From positions 186,001 to 250,000 of the forward strand of contig NZ_PVTR01000004.1 of the NCBI RefSeq assembly GCF_003003005.1: a DNA stretch of 64,000 nucleotides, in the 5' to 3' direction. The stretch comes from Mongoliibacter ruber (GTDB taxonomy: Bacteria > Bacteroidota > Bacteroidia > Cytophagales > Cyclobacteriaceae). Position 1 is the first letter of the stretch; each line of letters starts with the position of its first letter. Below the pieces are notes generated by a model that saw nothing but the letters and a program-made list of their open reading frames with translations, searched no databases and was not told where the DNA came from. Below are positions 9,789 to 18,295 of this stretch, piece by piece. The translations under genes and the position numbers were made by a program.

Positions 9789-9859
9789 CTTGAAATCAGA
9801 TATAAAGTAAATATATATGATTGAGTTAAATAATTGTTTTAAATTTTATTTTTAACACC

Positions 9860-10738
9860 GTGAGAGTAAGATTAATATTTTCCTTAAAAAACAAAGGTGC
9901 TTATTTACCTTTCCACCATCAGTACATCTTGGCGCAGTTCCTGAAGGGATTGATCGTGAAAGGTGGACGTGAAGAGTTTTTCAACTACAATTACTTCAAC
10001 TTCTCTGGACTTAAAGGTCAGACCAAAGTAAGTAGAAGTGGATTGCATTACTATTCCAGTTTAGTCACATTAGTGCTTTCATCACCCAATGAAGATTTTA
10101 TTGACTATTTATTGGAACAAGTATTTGCTACTCCAAAAATTGAGTTAGGAAACCTTATCATTTCTCCAGAGTACACAGAGCAGGAGTTTGAGCCAGAATT
10201 GGAAACATCCAACAAGTTTGTTTGTATTTCACCCCTTGTGCTGCTTACACCTTCTTTCAATGACGAGTCGGGAAAACGATTCATCAATCCGGACACAGAC
10301 GAGTTTTCAGATTTGTTGTATGAATCTACTTTGACTAGAATGGAAAGATCCGGCTGGTACAATCAGGAGCAAATGGAGTCCTTCTACAAGTTTCAGGTGG
10401 TACCTGACATGAATTATGTAAATAAGCTCAGAGAACAGCAAAAGAAATTTGCAAGAATCTATTCTGTCTATGACATGGATGTGAAATATGAAGTAAGGGG
10501 CTATACGCTTCCCTTCACACTCTATGCAGCGCCGGAGGTACAGGATTTTGTTTTCAAATGTGGATTGGGAGCCTTTACGCACAAAGGTTTTGGTATGCTA
10601 GACCTTGCAAACCATGCTCCAAGCCAAAGAACAGAACCGTACAAATTCAAAAGAGAGGGTTTTATTCCTTACAAGTCCCAACAGGACAGGGAGAAAGTCA
10701 AACCTCAGGATTCGGACGATAGTCAAGAAGAAAACTAA
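9860..10738 (+). CDS. cas6: Stand-alone Cas6-like endoribonuclease family protein
   Basis: A 292-residue member of the Cas6/RAMP superfamily, whose known members cut CRISPR precursor RNA at repeats. The N-terminal ferredoxin-like fold shows LPFHHQYILAQFLKGLI (residues 16-32) and FNFSGLKG (46-53), and the RAMP glycine-rich loop GLGAFTHKGFG is at 235-245, the usual place. The start is GTG. No CRISPR array, cas1/cas2 or effector gene is in the window; neighbours are ychF and type IX secretion plug genes. The general-acid histidine usually found between residues about 35 and 50 is not obvious, since that stretch is KGGREEFFNYNYFNFSG; H19, H20 and H63 are other candidates. The charged C-terminal tail (about 265-292) is an extension. 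It may work in trans on an array elsewhere or have a non-CRISPR RNA role. Confidence 0.85.
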   Translation: MRVRLIFSLKNKGAYLPFHHQYILAQFLKGLIVKGGREEFFNYNYFNFSGLKGQTKVSRSGLHYYSSLVTLVLSSPNEDFIDYLLEQVFATPKIELGNLIISPEYTEQEFEPELETSNKFVCISPLVLLTPSFNDESGKRFINPDTDEFSDLLYESTLTRMERSGWYNQEQMESFYKFQVVPDMNYVNKLREQQKKFARIYSVYDMDVKYEVRGYTLPFTLYAAPEVQDFVFKCGLGAFTHKGFGMLDLANHAPSQRTEPYKFKREGFIPYKSQQDREKVKPQDSDDSQEEN

Positions 10739-10742
10739 AATA

Positions 10743-10772
10743 AAAGGCCGATCTGTTAGGATCGGCTTTTTT
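10743..10772. terminator. Bidirectional terminator between cas6-like and plug genes
   Basis: GCCGATC (10747-10753), loop TGTTAG, GATCGGC (10760-10766), extended by A/T pairs, with a long T run on the plus strand and AT-rich sequence on the other side. It serves two convergent genes. Confidence 0.85.
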
Positions 10773-10781
10773 ATTTTTTTT

Positions 10782-12050
10782 TTACAACCTGCGCTTATTT
10801 GGATTAAGGTTGAAATAACTAATCAGCTCATCATATCGCGAACCCATATCTCTGTAGTAGATAAAAACCTCATACTCGTTTTCGGTTTCAAAATGACTCC
10901 CTTCCAATGGACTCATTTCCCAACCTCCATCTGTTTTGTAGGCATACTGATAATCATACCATCCTTGTTTGAGTATCAAAGTGGTCTCATATTTATTAGT
11001 GCTGGGGTTTAGTTCCATTTTTGCATCTGGTGAAAAACCCCATGAAGTCAATGAACCAATTAGATACGGCTGTTCGGTAACACCCTCCGGATCCAGATAA
11101 AAAGTAGTTACAATATATTCACTTTCCCTTTCATGGTTTTGCCTTTCTAGATTCATGATTGCATACTGCCCATTCATATCCAGGTATTCTGAATACACGC
11201 CATCAGGTCTAGTCTTATCCAATCCGGCTTCTGCATATACTACATCTTCTTCCATCCTGACTGATTTCACATTCATACCTCTGGCTCTTACAAACCTCAA
11301 GTCAAGAAATCGAAATTCATTTCCTCCCTTGAATGTATTGCTACCATCAAAAAGGTTGTATTCGATGGTTTTGGTGTCTTCTCTCAACATAGTAGGGTTG
11401 CCCAGCACTTTTGCATTGTCCCACCTTTGGTTCTGCCTGATCATGACTTTTATGTTATTTCTTGGGTCAAAGAGCTCCCTGCCTTTATAATTGACAGTAA
11501 CATTGATCTGCTGTACCCGTCGCCTGTCTTCAGATTGGCTCGGAGGCACGACCCTTGCAGCTAGGTTAATGGCTCTTTGGTATACCATGAATCTTTTGAT
11601 CAAAATAGGTTGATTTTGATCTCTCCCCCTATAGACCATGACTACATAATTCCCGGTTTTAGTCACCGCAGGCAATACAAAATTGTAATGTATGTAGGGG
11701 ATTCTCGTATCAATAGAGTATTCATAATCCAATACATTGAACTCATTATACTGATTGAGATATTCATTCTCCTTCAAATCTGAAGGAGTCCAATCAAAAT
11801 TACAATGGATAATCTTGGCTGAATACATATCCGGATCATAGGCCAAATCATCAAAAGTCAGGTTGAAAGATACGCCACTATTGAGTTCAAGTACTGGAGA
11901 ATTCATCTGAGCTGCGAAGTCACCGGAATTTGGAAACAGGCGCACTGACTGAATATTTTCTTCAAAAATCCTATCATAGTAAGCATCTTGTGCTTGGGCA
12001 ATCTGACCAAATACAATAAACATCAAAAATACAAGTCGTCTCATCTTCAT
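10782..12050 (-). CDS. Type IX secretion system plug protein (DUF5103)
   Basis: Exported protein of 422 residues with a signal peptide (MKMRRLVFLMFIVFGQIAQAQ, cut after about residue 20). The body is the DUF5103 family, identified in Flavobacterium as the periplasmic plug that closes the SprA translocon of the type IX secretion system in its resting state. Landmarks are the N-terminal beta part with LYDPDMYSAKIIHCNFDW-like sequence (near 70-90) and a C-terminal Ig/CBM48-like part (SLTSWGFSPDAKMELN, YEVFIYYRD). It follows the ABC-F gene by six bases and is probably cotranscribed with it. Other T9SS genes are not in the window. Confidence 0.88.
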   Translation of the reverse strand: MKMRRLVFLMFIVFGQIAQAQDAYYDRIFEENIQSVRLFPNSGDFAAQMNSPVLELNSGVSFNLTFDDLAYDPDMYSAKIIHCNFDWTPSDLKENEYLNQYNEFNVLDYEYSIDTRIPYIHYNFVLPAVTKTGNYVVMVYRGRDQNQPILIKRFMVYQRAINLAARVVPPSQSEDRRRVQQINVTVNYKGRELFDPRNNIKVMIRQNQRWDNAKVLGNPTMLREDTKTIEYNLFDGSNTFKGGNEFRFLDLRFVRARGMNVKSVRMEEDVVYAEAGLDKTRPDGVYSEYLDMNGQYAIMNLERQNHERESEYIVTTFYLDPEGVTEQPYLIGSLTSWGFSPDAKMELNPSTNKYETTLILKQGWYDYQYAYKTDGGWEMSPLEGSHFETENEYEVFIYYRDMGSRYDELISYFNLNPNKRRL

Positions 12051-12056
12051 TTCTTT

Positions 12057-13979
12057 TTATGATATGGTTTCCTCCAAGGTGCTGATCTCTTCCACCAAAC
12101 TCTCCCAAGATTGATTCAGTTTTAACAAATCAGCTTTTATAACTTGATACTTTTGGTTGATCTTTTCAAGTTTGTCCGCGTCAGAGTAAACGTCAGCATC
12201 TGACATTTCTTTTTCTAAAGTAGATTTTCTTTCTTCAAGTTTAAGAATACGATCTTCTACATCAGCAAGAAACTGGCCTTTTTTCTTCAGCTCCCTTTTT
12301 GCTTCATCTAACTCTGTATTTGTTCTTTTTTTCTTTTGCTCTTTTTTCTCCTTTTGAGTAAAGTTAGTTGGAGATTCCTCTTCCTTAATTTGGGATTTCC
12401 AATATATGTACTCATCGTAAGTGCCTAGGTATTCTTTAATCTGATGATTTTCCAGATACCAGATTTTATTTGCTACACCTTTTATAAAATGCCTGTCGTG
12501 GGAAACAGTAATAAACGTACCCTCATACTGCTCCATAGCTTGAATCAGAATATTCACAGACTGCATATCCAGGTGGTTGGTAGGCTCATCCAATAAGAGG
12601 AAGTTTGCTTCTGAGATAAGCGTTTTGGCAAGTGCTACCCTGGATTTCTCTCCTCCAGACAATACTTTGATCTTTTTGAACACATCCTCATTTGAAAATA
12701 AAAAGCAACCCAATACGCCCCTAAGCTCAGTCTCTGTCTTTCCGGAACCTGCCTGCACCATTTCCTGAAGGATCTCATTGTCCACATTCAAAGCTTCTAA
12801 TTGGTGCTGTGCATAGAAGGATTTAATTACGTTGTGACCATGCGAAACCTTACCATCAATTTTTTCTCCTCCACCTATTATTCTGAGTAGGGTCGATTTA
12901 CCTTTTCCATTGGCACCAATCAGGGCTATTTTATCCCCCCTTTCAATTCGTGCTGAGGTATTGGCGAGGATTTTAAGGTCTCCATATGATTTGGATACAT
13001 GATCCAAGGTTACGACATCTCTGCCTGATTTTTGAGAAAACTTAAATTTGAAATTTACCGAAATATTATCATCCACTACTTCATTGACCCTATCAAGACG
13101 CTCAAGAGCCTTGACCCGGGACTGTACTTGGTTTGACTTGGTAGCTTTGGCCCGAAACCGTTCTATGAACTTTTCAGTCTGCTTGATCATTTGTTGTTGG
13201 TTCTCATAGGCATTTTGTTGAATTTCCATCCGTTCTTTTTTCTCTTCTTTATAAAAAGAATAATTCCCCGAATAGGTCGTCAATGTACCATGAGAGACTT
13301 CTACTGTGGTATCAATACAATTGTCCAAAAACTCCTGATCGTGGGAAACTACAACCACGGCTCCATCATAATTTTTAAGGTAATTCTCTACCCACTGAAT
13401 AGAAGGCAAATCAAGGTGGTTGGTCGGTTCATCGAGCATGAGCAAGGATGGCTTTTCCAACAAAAGTTTGGCAAGCATCACCCTCATTCTCCATCCACCA
13501 GAGAAAGTCTTAAGTGGACGCATCAGGTCAGCGGTATTAAAGCCAATCCCTTCTAAAATTTCCTCAGCTTTTGCCTTGACGGTATATCCCTCATTGGCTT
13601 CAAACCTATCCTGAAGCTTGGCCAATTTATCTATGACAGCATCAGAATAGTCAGTTTCCATTTGCTTCAAAACCCTATCTATTTCCGCTTGCAATGCCAA
13701 GGTTTCTTTAAAGGCTTCTAAGGCAACTTCCAAAATTGGATCTTCGGACTGATAGGAAAGCATATCCTGATTCAAAAATCCAATCGTGCAATCTTTTGCT
13801 TTTTGTACTTCACCTGAAGTTGGCTGATAGTCTCCATTGATAATTTTCAACAAGGTGGACTTGCCGGTCCCGTTTAAACCTACCAGTCCTATTTTGTCTT
13901 TTGGTTTGATATGTAGGGAGGCATTTTCGTACAATGCTCTTCCCCCTATGAAGTAAGAGAGATTATTTATTGATAACAT
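12057..13979 (-). CDS. ABC-F family ATPase with tandem ATP-binding domains
   Basis: Soluble protein of 640 residues with two ABC domains and no membrane part; ABC-F proteins act on the ribosome as translation factors or, in some lines, antibiotic-protection factors. Domain 1 has Walker A GLNGTGKS, signature FSGGWRMR and Walker B LLMLDEPTNHLD; domain 2 has GANGKGKS, LSGGEKSR and LLLDEPTNHLD. A linker of charged coiled coil lies between them, and a C-terminal coiled coil (about 535-640) resembles Uup/YheS types. A minus-strand TATTTTTG box (13984-13991) ends four bases before the ATG, implying a very short leader if used. The type IX plug gene follows. A housekeeping role is more likely than resistance. 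Confidence 0.93.
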   Translation of the reverse strand: MLSINNLSYFIGGRALYENASLHIKPKDKIGLVGLNGTGKSTLLKIINGDYQPTSGEVQKAKDCTIGFLNQDMLSYQSEDPILEVALEAFKETLALQAEIDRVLKQMETDYSDAVIDKLAKLQDRFEANEGYTVKAKAEEILEGIGFNTADLMRPLKTFSGGWRMRVMLAKLLLEKPSLLMLDEPTNHLDLPSIQWVENYLKNYDGAVVVVSHDQEFLDNCIDTTVEVSHGTLTTYSGNYSFYKEEKKERMEIQQNAYENQQQMIKQTEKFIERFRAKATKSNQVQSRVKALERLDRVNEVVDDNISVNFKFKFSQKSGRDVVTLDHVSKSYGDLKILANTSARIERGDKIALIGANGKGKSTLLRIIGGGEKIDGKVSHGHNVIKSFYAQHQLEALNVDNEILQEMVQAGSGKTETELRGVLGCFLFSNEDVFKKIKVLSGGEKSRVALAKTLISEANFLLLDEPTNHLDMQSVNILIQAMEQYEGTFITVSHDRHFIKGVANKIWYLENHQIKEYLGTYDEYIYWKSQIKEEESPTNFTQKEKKEQKKKRTNTELDEAKRELKKKGQFLADVEDRILKLEERKSTLEKEMSDADVYSDADKLEKINQKYQVIKADLLKLNQSWESLVEEISTLEETIS

Positions 13980-14229
13980 TCTGCAAAAATAAGTATTCTC
14001 CCATTTATAAAGGATTTATACAGGATTATTACTGAGAAAGTGTTTCTCTTTGAAAAATTGGGTATCTTGAAGTTATATGCATGGCTGCCGCTATTAAAAT
14101 AAAACAGCAATAGAACCCACTCTGTCAGATATGAATACATTTTTGATGAAGTTGATACTGATTCAAAATTCAGTTTTGTAGCAAAATGGCATAAACCTAC
14201 TTTCAAATAATCAAGCAATAAATAAAACA

Positions 14230-15381
14230 ATGAAAATGAACAATACCGGGATTTTTAAAATTTTATTTTTCTTCGCTTTTACCCTGATATATATTTCATG
14301 TACAGGTCAAAGCAAAGATAATTTTATCCAATTGGAGACCATTAAACTTCCACCTGGCTTCCAAATTGAAGTTTGGGCAGAAGATGTTCCAGATGCACGT
14401 TCACTTGCCATGAGTGATGATGGCAATGTGGTCTTCGTAGGAAATAGACAGGGGAAAAATGTGTACGCCCTAAGAGACAGCAACGGTGACGGAAAGGCTG
14501 ATCAAAAATACACCTTGGCCGAAGGACTTCGGATGCCAAATGGGGTAGCTTTTAAAGATGGTGACTTATATGTGGCTGAGGTAAGTCGGATACTCAAGTT
14601 CAAAGATATCGTCAACACTTTGGATAACCCTAAGTATGAAGTTGTTTTTGATAAGTATCCAGACAAAGCGCATCATGGCTGGAAATTTATTGCCTTTGGA
14701 CCCGATGGTCACTTGTATGTACCTGTTGGAGCACCTTGCAACATTTGCGATCCAGATGAAGAGATTTTTGCTAGTATCACTAGGATAGATGTCAACTCAG
14801 GTAATATCAAGCCTGAAATCTTTGCTCATGGCATCAGAAATACTGTAGGATTTGCATGGCATCCTGATACTAAGGAGCTTTGGTTCACCAATAATGGGCG
14901 AGATATGATGGGTGATGACATACCGGATTGTGAACTCAATCATGCTCCTGAAAAGGGGATGCATTTTGGCTATCCATATTGGCATGCGGGTGATGTCAAG
15001 GATCCTGAGTTTGGAAACAAAGGAAAAGATAAATCTGCCTATACTGCACCGGCATTGAAGTTAGGGCCACATGTTGCTCCTCTAGGTATGAGGTTTTACA
15101 CGGCAAACCAATTTCCATCCGAATACAAAAACAATATTTTCATCGCAAAGCATGGCTCTTGGAATAGGAGCAAAAAAATCGGGTACCAGTTGACCAATGT
15201 GGTCTTGGATGAAGGACAAAATGTAGTCAAAGAAGAGGTATTTGCAGAAGGCTGGCTTGACCATGACAGTCAAGATGTATGGGGAAGGCCTGTAGATGTC
15301 ATGCAAATGCCAGACGGCAGCTTGATGGTCTCTGATGATATGGCCAATTGCATTTACAAAATCAGTTACAAGGGTTCTTAA
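14230..15381 (+). CDS. PQQ-type sugar dehydrogenase / sorbosone dehydrogenase family lipoprotein
   Basis: Secreted six-bladed beta-propeller enzyme of 383 residues in the glucose/sorbosone dehydrogenase family, which oxidise sugars with PQQ in the periplasm. The N-terminus is a lipoprotein signal with the lipobox IYISC near residues 20-24. Family motifs are LAMSDDGNVVFVGNR, LPNGVAF-like RMPNGVAFKDGDLYVAE, HHGWKFIAFGPDGHLYVPVGAPCNIC (about 140-166, with the conserved His and two Cys) and GRPVDVMQMPDGSLMVSDD. It stands alone between an ABC-F operon transcribed the other way and a ferric-reductase-like gene. PQQ synthesis genes are not present here, and the true substrate is unknown. Confidence 0.85.
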   Translation: MKMNNTGIFKILFFFAFTLIYISCTGQSKDNFIQLETIKLPPGFQIEVWAEDVPDARSLAMSDDGNVVFVGNRQGKNVYALRDSNGDGKADQKYTLAEGLRMPNGVAFKDGDLYVAEVSRILKFKDIVNTLDNPKYEVVFDKYPDKAHHGWKFIAFGPDGHLYVPVGAPCNICDPDEEIFASITRIDVNSGNIKPEIFAHGIRNTVGFAWHPDTKELWFTNNGRDMMGDDIPDCELNHAPEKGMHFGYPYWHAGDVKDPEFGNKGKDKSAYTAPALKLGPHVAPLGMRFYTANQFPSEYKNNIFIAKHGSWNRSKKIGYQLTNVVLDEGQNVVKEEVFAEGWLDHDSQDVWGRPVDVMQMPDGSLMVSDDMANCIYKISYKGS

Positions 15382-15389
15382 CTTTTGAT

Positions 15390-15418
15390 GGAATCCCTCC
15401 TTTTTAAGGAGGGATTCC
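15390..15418 (+). terminator. Strong hairpin after sorbosone dehydrogenase gene
   Basis: GGAATCCCTCC (15390-15400) pairs exactly with GGAGGGATTCC (15408-15418) around a TTTTTAA loop. There is no T run after it, so termination may be factor-assisted, or the hairpin may protect the 3' end. Confidence 0.6.
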
Positions 15419-15475
15419 TCTAGCTAAAAGGAAACAAAATCATCCATTTTTACTTACAAAATTTATTTTTCGTAT

Positions 15476-16798
15476 ATGTCACAAAAACCTTACAGATACA
15501 GCCTATCTAATGGGATATTTTGGTTAGCCTTATTTTTCTTATTGAGCATCTTGCCAATTGCCATCGCTTACTCTGGAACTATACCTCCAAAAAGACTTTT
15601 TCTCGAAGAGCTTGGTGTGTCACTGGGATTCATTGGTTTGGCGTTATTTGGATTACAGTTTATATTTTCCGGACGAATCAAGCAAATAGTGCCTGTTTTT
15701 GGAACCGATAACGTAGTACAATTCCACAAAGAAATTGGCATTGTTGCTATTGTATTGACACTTTGCCACCCGATCATGCTTTTATGGTCAGACTGGGATT
15801 ATGCTGCATTTTACGATCCCAGAGAAAATTTACCTAGAGCCTCGGCCTTGGTGTTTGCTACTTTTGGAATGCTTACTTTACTTTATACCAGCCTATGGCG
15901 GGTAAGTTCTGGGCTGAACTATGAATGGTGGCGCCTATTGCATGGCATTTTGGGTTTTGGCTTGGTATTCGTAGGAGTTGTCCACAGCATTCAAGTAGGC
16001 CATTACCTCAACAGTCCATTAAAGGTGGGTCTCTTGATTCTCTTCTTTTTACCAATGGTCTATTTTGTATTCCATACAAGGATAATAAGGCCTTGGATAT
16101 CCAGAAAAAATCCATTTGTCATCAGAGAGGTAGTTCCTAAAAAAGATGATTGTTATACCTTAAAGCTTGAAAATAATGGCTCAAAGAAATTCAGCTTTGA
16201 ACCTGGACAGTTTACGTGGATTACGATAGCCGACACTTCTTTTTCCATGCAACAACATCCTTTTTCCTTCTCCTCCAGTGCAGCATCTGGGCTTCTGGAA
16301 ATCACTGCGAAAAGGCTCGGAGATTTTACCAAAACTTGGAAATACCTCAAACCGGGACAGACTGCATTCTTAGAAGGTCCTTTTGGCTCATTTACCCTGA
16401 AAGACAAGCCTTGCTTTATGGTTATGGGTGGCATTGGCGTCACTCCAGCAATTTCTATCTTAAAAACATTGTACGACAGAAAGGATGATAGAAAGTGCAT
16501 CCTGATTTATGGAAATGAAAACTGGAAAAAGATTCCATTTAGAGATGAGCTAGCTACTTTGGAAAAGAAACTCAACCTTCAATTGATCCATGTATTAGAA
16601 GAACCAAATGAAGGATGGGAAGGTGAAAAAGGGCTGATTTCTGAAGAATTGATACGCAAATACCTTCCTGAAAATTGTAATGAATTTGACTATTATATAT
16701 GCGGTCCAGCACCTATGATGGATGAAGCCGAATTGACCTTTAGGGACTCTGGTGTTGACTGGAAAAACATATACGCCGAAAGATTTGATTTTGTATAA
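15476..16798 (+). CDS. Ferric-reductase-like flavocytochrome (FRE/NOX type)
   Basis: Inner-membrane protein of 440 residues that should move electrons from NAD(P)H through FAD and two hemes across the membrane. Residues 1-215 hold about six membrane segments with the heme-ligand pattern FHKEIGIV / LCHPIML (near 85-105) and LLHGILGFG / VVHSIQVG (near 155-180). The cytoplasmic half has the FAD motif QHPFSFSS (near 260) and the nucleotide motif GGIGVTPAISIL (near 320), then a C-terminal YICGPAPMMDEAE motif. The acceptor may be ferric iron or oxygen, which sequence does not settle. A 35-residue membrane protein begins two bases after the stop codon. Confidence 0.88.
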   Translation: MSQKPYRYSLSNGIFWLALFFLLSILPIAIAYSGTIPPKRLFLEELGVSLGFIGLALFGLQFIFSGRIKQIVPVFGTDNVVQFHKEIGIVAIVLTLCHPIMLLWSDWDYAAFYDPRENLPRASALVFATFGMLTLLYTSLWRVSSGLNYEWWRLLHGILGFGLVFVGVVHSIQVGHYLNSPLKVGLLILFFLPMVYFVFHTRIIRPWISRKNPFVIREVVPKKDDCYTLKLENNGSKKFSFEPGQFTWITIADTSFSMQQHPFSFSSSAASGLLEITAKRLGDFTKTWKYLKPGQTAFLEGPFGSFTLKDKPCFMVMGGIGVTPAISILKTLYDRKDDRKCILIYGNENWKKIPFRDELATLEKKLNLQLIHVLEEPNEGWEGEKGLISEELIRKYLPENCNEFDYYICGPAPMMDEAELTFRDSGVDWKNIYAERFDFV

Positions 16799-16800
16799 AT

Positions 16801-16908
16801 ATGAAGAAACACACAAAAATCCTTTACCGAACCATAAAAAGAGTCGCTGACCTGATGGGTGTATTGCTGGTGATCACTGCCATATTATTTTCCATAAGAG
16901 GGTTTTAA
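16801..16908 (+). CDS. Small single-pass membrane protein (35 aa)
   Basis: ATG at 16801 opens a 35-codon frame with an N-terminal basic part (MKKHTKILYRTIKRVADL) followed by one hydrophobic segment (MGVLLVITAILFSI) and a short RGF tail, ending TAA at 16906-16908. It starts two bases after the flavocytochrome stop codon and ends just before a bidirectional terminator, so it fits the last gene of that transcript. Basic N-terminus and single helix predict an inner-membrane protein with its N-terminus in the cytoplasm. It may be a small subunit of the reductase, or a chance frame; I do not recognise a family. Confidence 0.55.
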   Translation: MKKHTKILYRTIKRVADLMGVLLVITAILFSIRGF

Positions 16909-16912
16909 TAAA

Positions 16913-16936
16913 AAAACCTCCACAATGGGAGGTTTT
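16913..16936. terminator. Bidirectional terminator
   Basis: AAAACCTCC (16913-16921), loop ACAATG, GGAGGTTTT (16928-16936) is a perfect 9-bp stem between convergent genes; both strands give T-rich 3' arms. Confidence 0.8.
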
Positions 16937-16940
16937 CAAA

Positions 16941-18290
16941 TCAGCTTTCAACATTTTCAGTTTTATGAGATTCCAACCACTCCGGTTTGGTCGTTTTCAC
17001 ATTTGCTTGAAGTTGATTCAATAGATTGTACAATCCAAAATAAGTCCTGTTGATATAAAGACCATGTCTGGAACCACGTGCCTGTCTTGATTTTTTGAAC
17101 ATCTTATCATTAGATATTCTGTCCCCAAGCTTAAAGATCTGTTCAAAGTAATCGTCATCTGCAAAATCAAAGGAATCTACATGAAACGGTTTCCCTAACA
17201 GAGATATCATTTCTTTAAACACACTTATAAAATAAACTTTCTCTACATCTGTATCCTTGTCACTGATAAACTCCAAGCTATAGAATATTTCATTCAACTC
17301 TTCCTCGTTGATCAAAAGATCTTTTTTGATCAGTGAGAAATAACCTTTATAGAAATCTTCCGGAATTACTTTCACACAGCCAAAGTCTATGATGCCCAGA
17401 TTACCATCGCTTTGGATAATAAAATTACCTGGATGTGGATCTGCATGGACTTTCATCAGGTTGTGTACTTGATGATGGTAGAAATTCCACAGGGCTTGGC
17501 CTATTCTATCTTTATCTTCTTGACTCGGATTAGTGTCCAACCATTCTTTGATATGCTTGCCCTCAATCCAGTCCATAGTGATAATTCGCTGGGAGCTCAT
17601 GTCTTCATAATAACCAGGAAAATTAAGATTTTCAATATGGCTGCAAGCTTCTGAAATCTCCCTAGAGCGAAGAACTTCAAGCTCGTAATCAGTTTCTTCC
17701 AGCAACTTATTCTCAACTTCTTCCATATAATGGTCAAGTTCCCTTTCGTTCATATTCAAGAGACGCAGGGCAAAAGGCCTTACCAATTTCAAATCAGAAC
17801 TTACGGAATCCGCGACTCCCGGATATTGGATTTTAACCGCTAGTTTCTTTCCATCCTTTGTAGCTTGATGTACCTGACCAATAGAAGCTGCATTTACAGC
17901 TGATTTGGTGAAAGTATCGAACATCTGCTCAGGACTTTTACCAAAGTATTTTTGAAAGGTTTTCACTACCAAAGGATAAGACAATGGTGGTGCACTGTAT
18001 TGCGCCATGGTAAACTTATCTTGGTATGCTCTGGGCAGAATATTTTTATCCATGGACATCATCTGAGCTACCTTCAGGGCAGAGCCTTTCAATTGACTGA
18101 GTGAGTTGTAAATATCCTCCGCGTTGTTATTATGCAACTCTTCCTTGGTCATAGAAGGGTTTACTACCTTTTTTGCATAGTGCTTTACATAGTTCCCTCC
18201 TACTTTGGCACCAGTACTGATAAATTTCGCAGCACGTTGCACCTTTGATGTTGGGATGCTGCTTTGCTCTTTCACTTTATTCTCCTTCAC
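16941..18290 (-). CDS. ABC1/AarF/UbiB family atypical kinase-like protein
   Basis: A 449-residue protein of the UbiB/COQ8 atypical kinase family, whose members are ATPases linked to isoprenoid-quinone or lipid homeostasis. Visible motifs are the COQ8-type KxGQ region, here LKVAQMMSMD (A instead of G), the Ala-rich loop NAASIGQVHQA followed by the ATP-contacting Lys in LAVKIQYPG, the catalytic segment VHADPHPGNF and the metal-binding IIDFGCVKV. No C-terminal membrane helix is clear, unlike proteobacterial UbiB. The TetR-type regulator gene ends five bases upstream, so the pair is one operon. Its substrate cannot be inferred; menaquinone is the likely quinone in this phylum. Confidence 0.9.
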   Translation of the reverse strand: MKENKVKEQSSIPTSKVQRAAKFISTGAKVGGNYVKHYAKKVVNPSMTKEELHNNNAEDIYNSLSQLKGSALKVAQMMSMDKNILPRAYQDKFTMAQYSAPPLSYPLVVKTFQKYFGKSPEQMFDTFTKSAVNAASIGQVHQATKDGKKLAVKIQYPGVADSVSSDLKLVRPFALRLLNMNERELDHYMEEVENKLLEETDYELEVLRSREISEACSHIENLNFPGYYEDMSSQRIITMDWIEGKHIKEWLDTNPSQEDKDRIGQALWNFYHHQVHNLMKVHADPHPGNFIIQSDGNLGIIDFGCVKVIPEDFYKGYFSLIKKDLLINEEELNEIFYSLEFISDKDTDVEKVYFISVFKEMISLLGKPFHVDSFDFADDDYFEQIFKLGDRISNDKMFKKSRQARGSRHGLYINRTYFGLYNLLNQLQANVKTTKPEWLESHKTENVES

Positions 18291-18295
18291 AATTC

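Noticed and set aside
9761-9859. CRISPR repeat or leader next to the Cas6-like gene
   Set aside because: The spacer is only AT-rich; no repeated unit of 25-40 bases occurs there or in the flanking 5 kb.
12057-13979. Antibiotic-resistance ABC-F gene
   Set aside because: The protein looks like housekeeping ABC-F factors with a C-terminal coiled coil and lies beside a type IX secretion gene; nothing suggests transfer.
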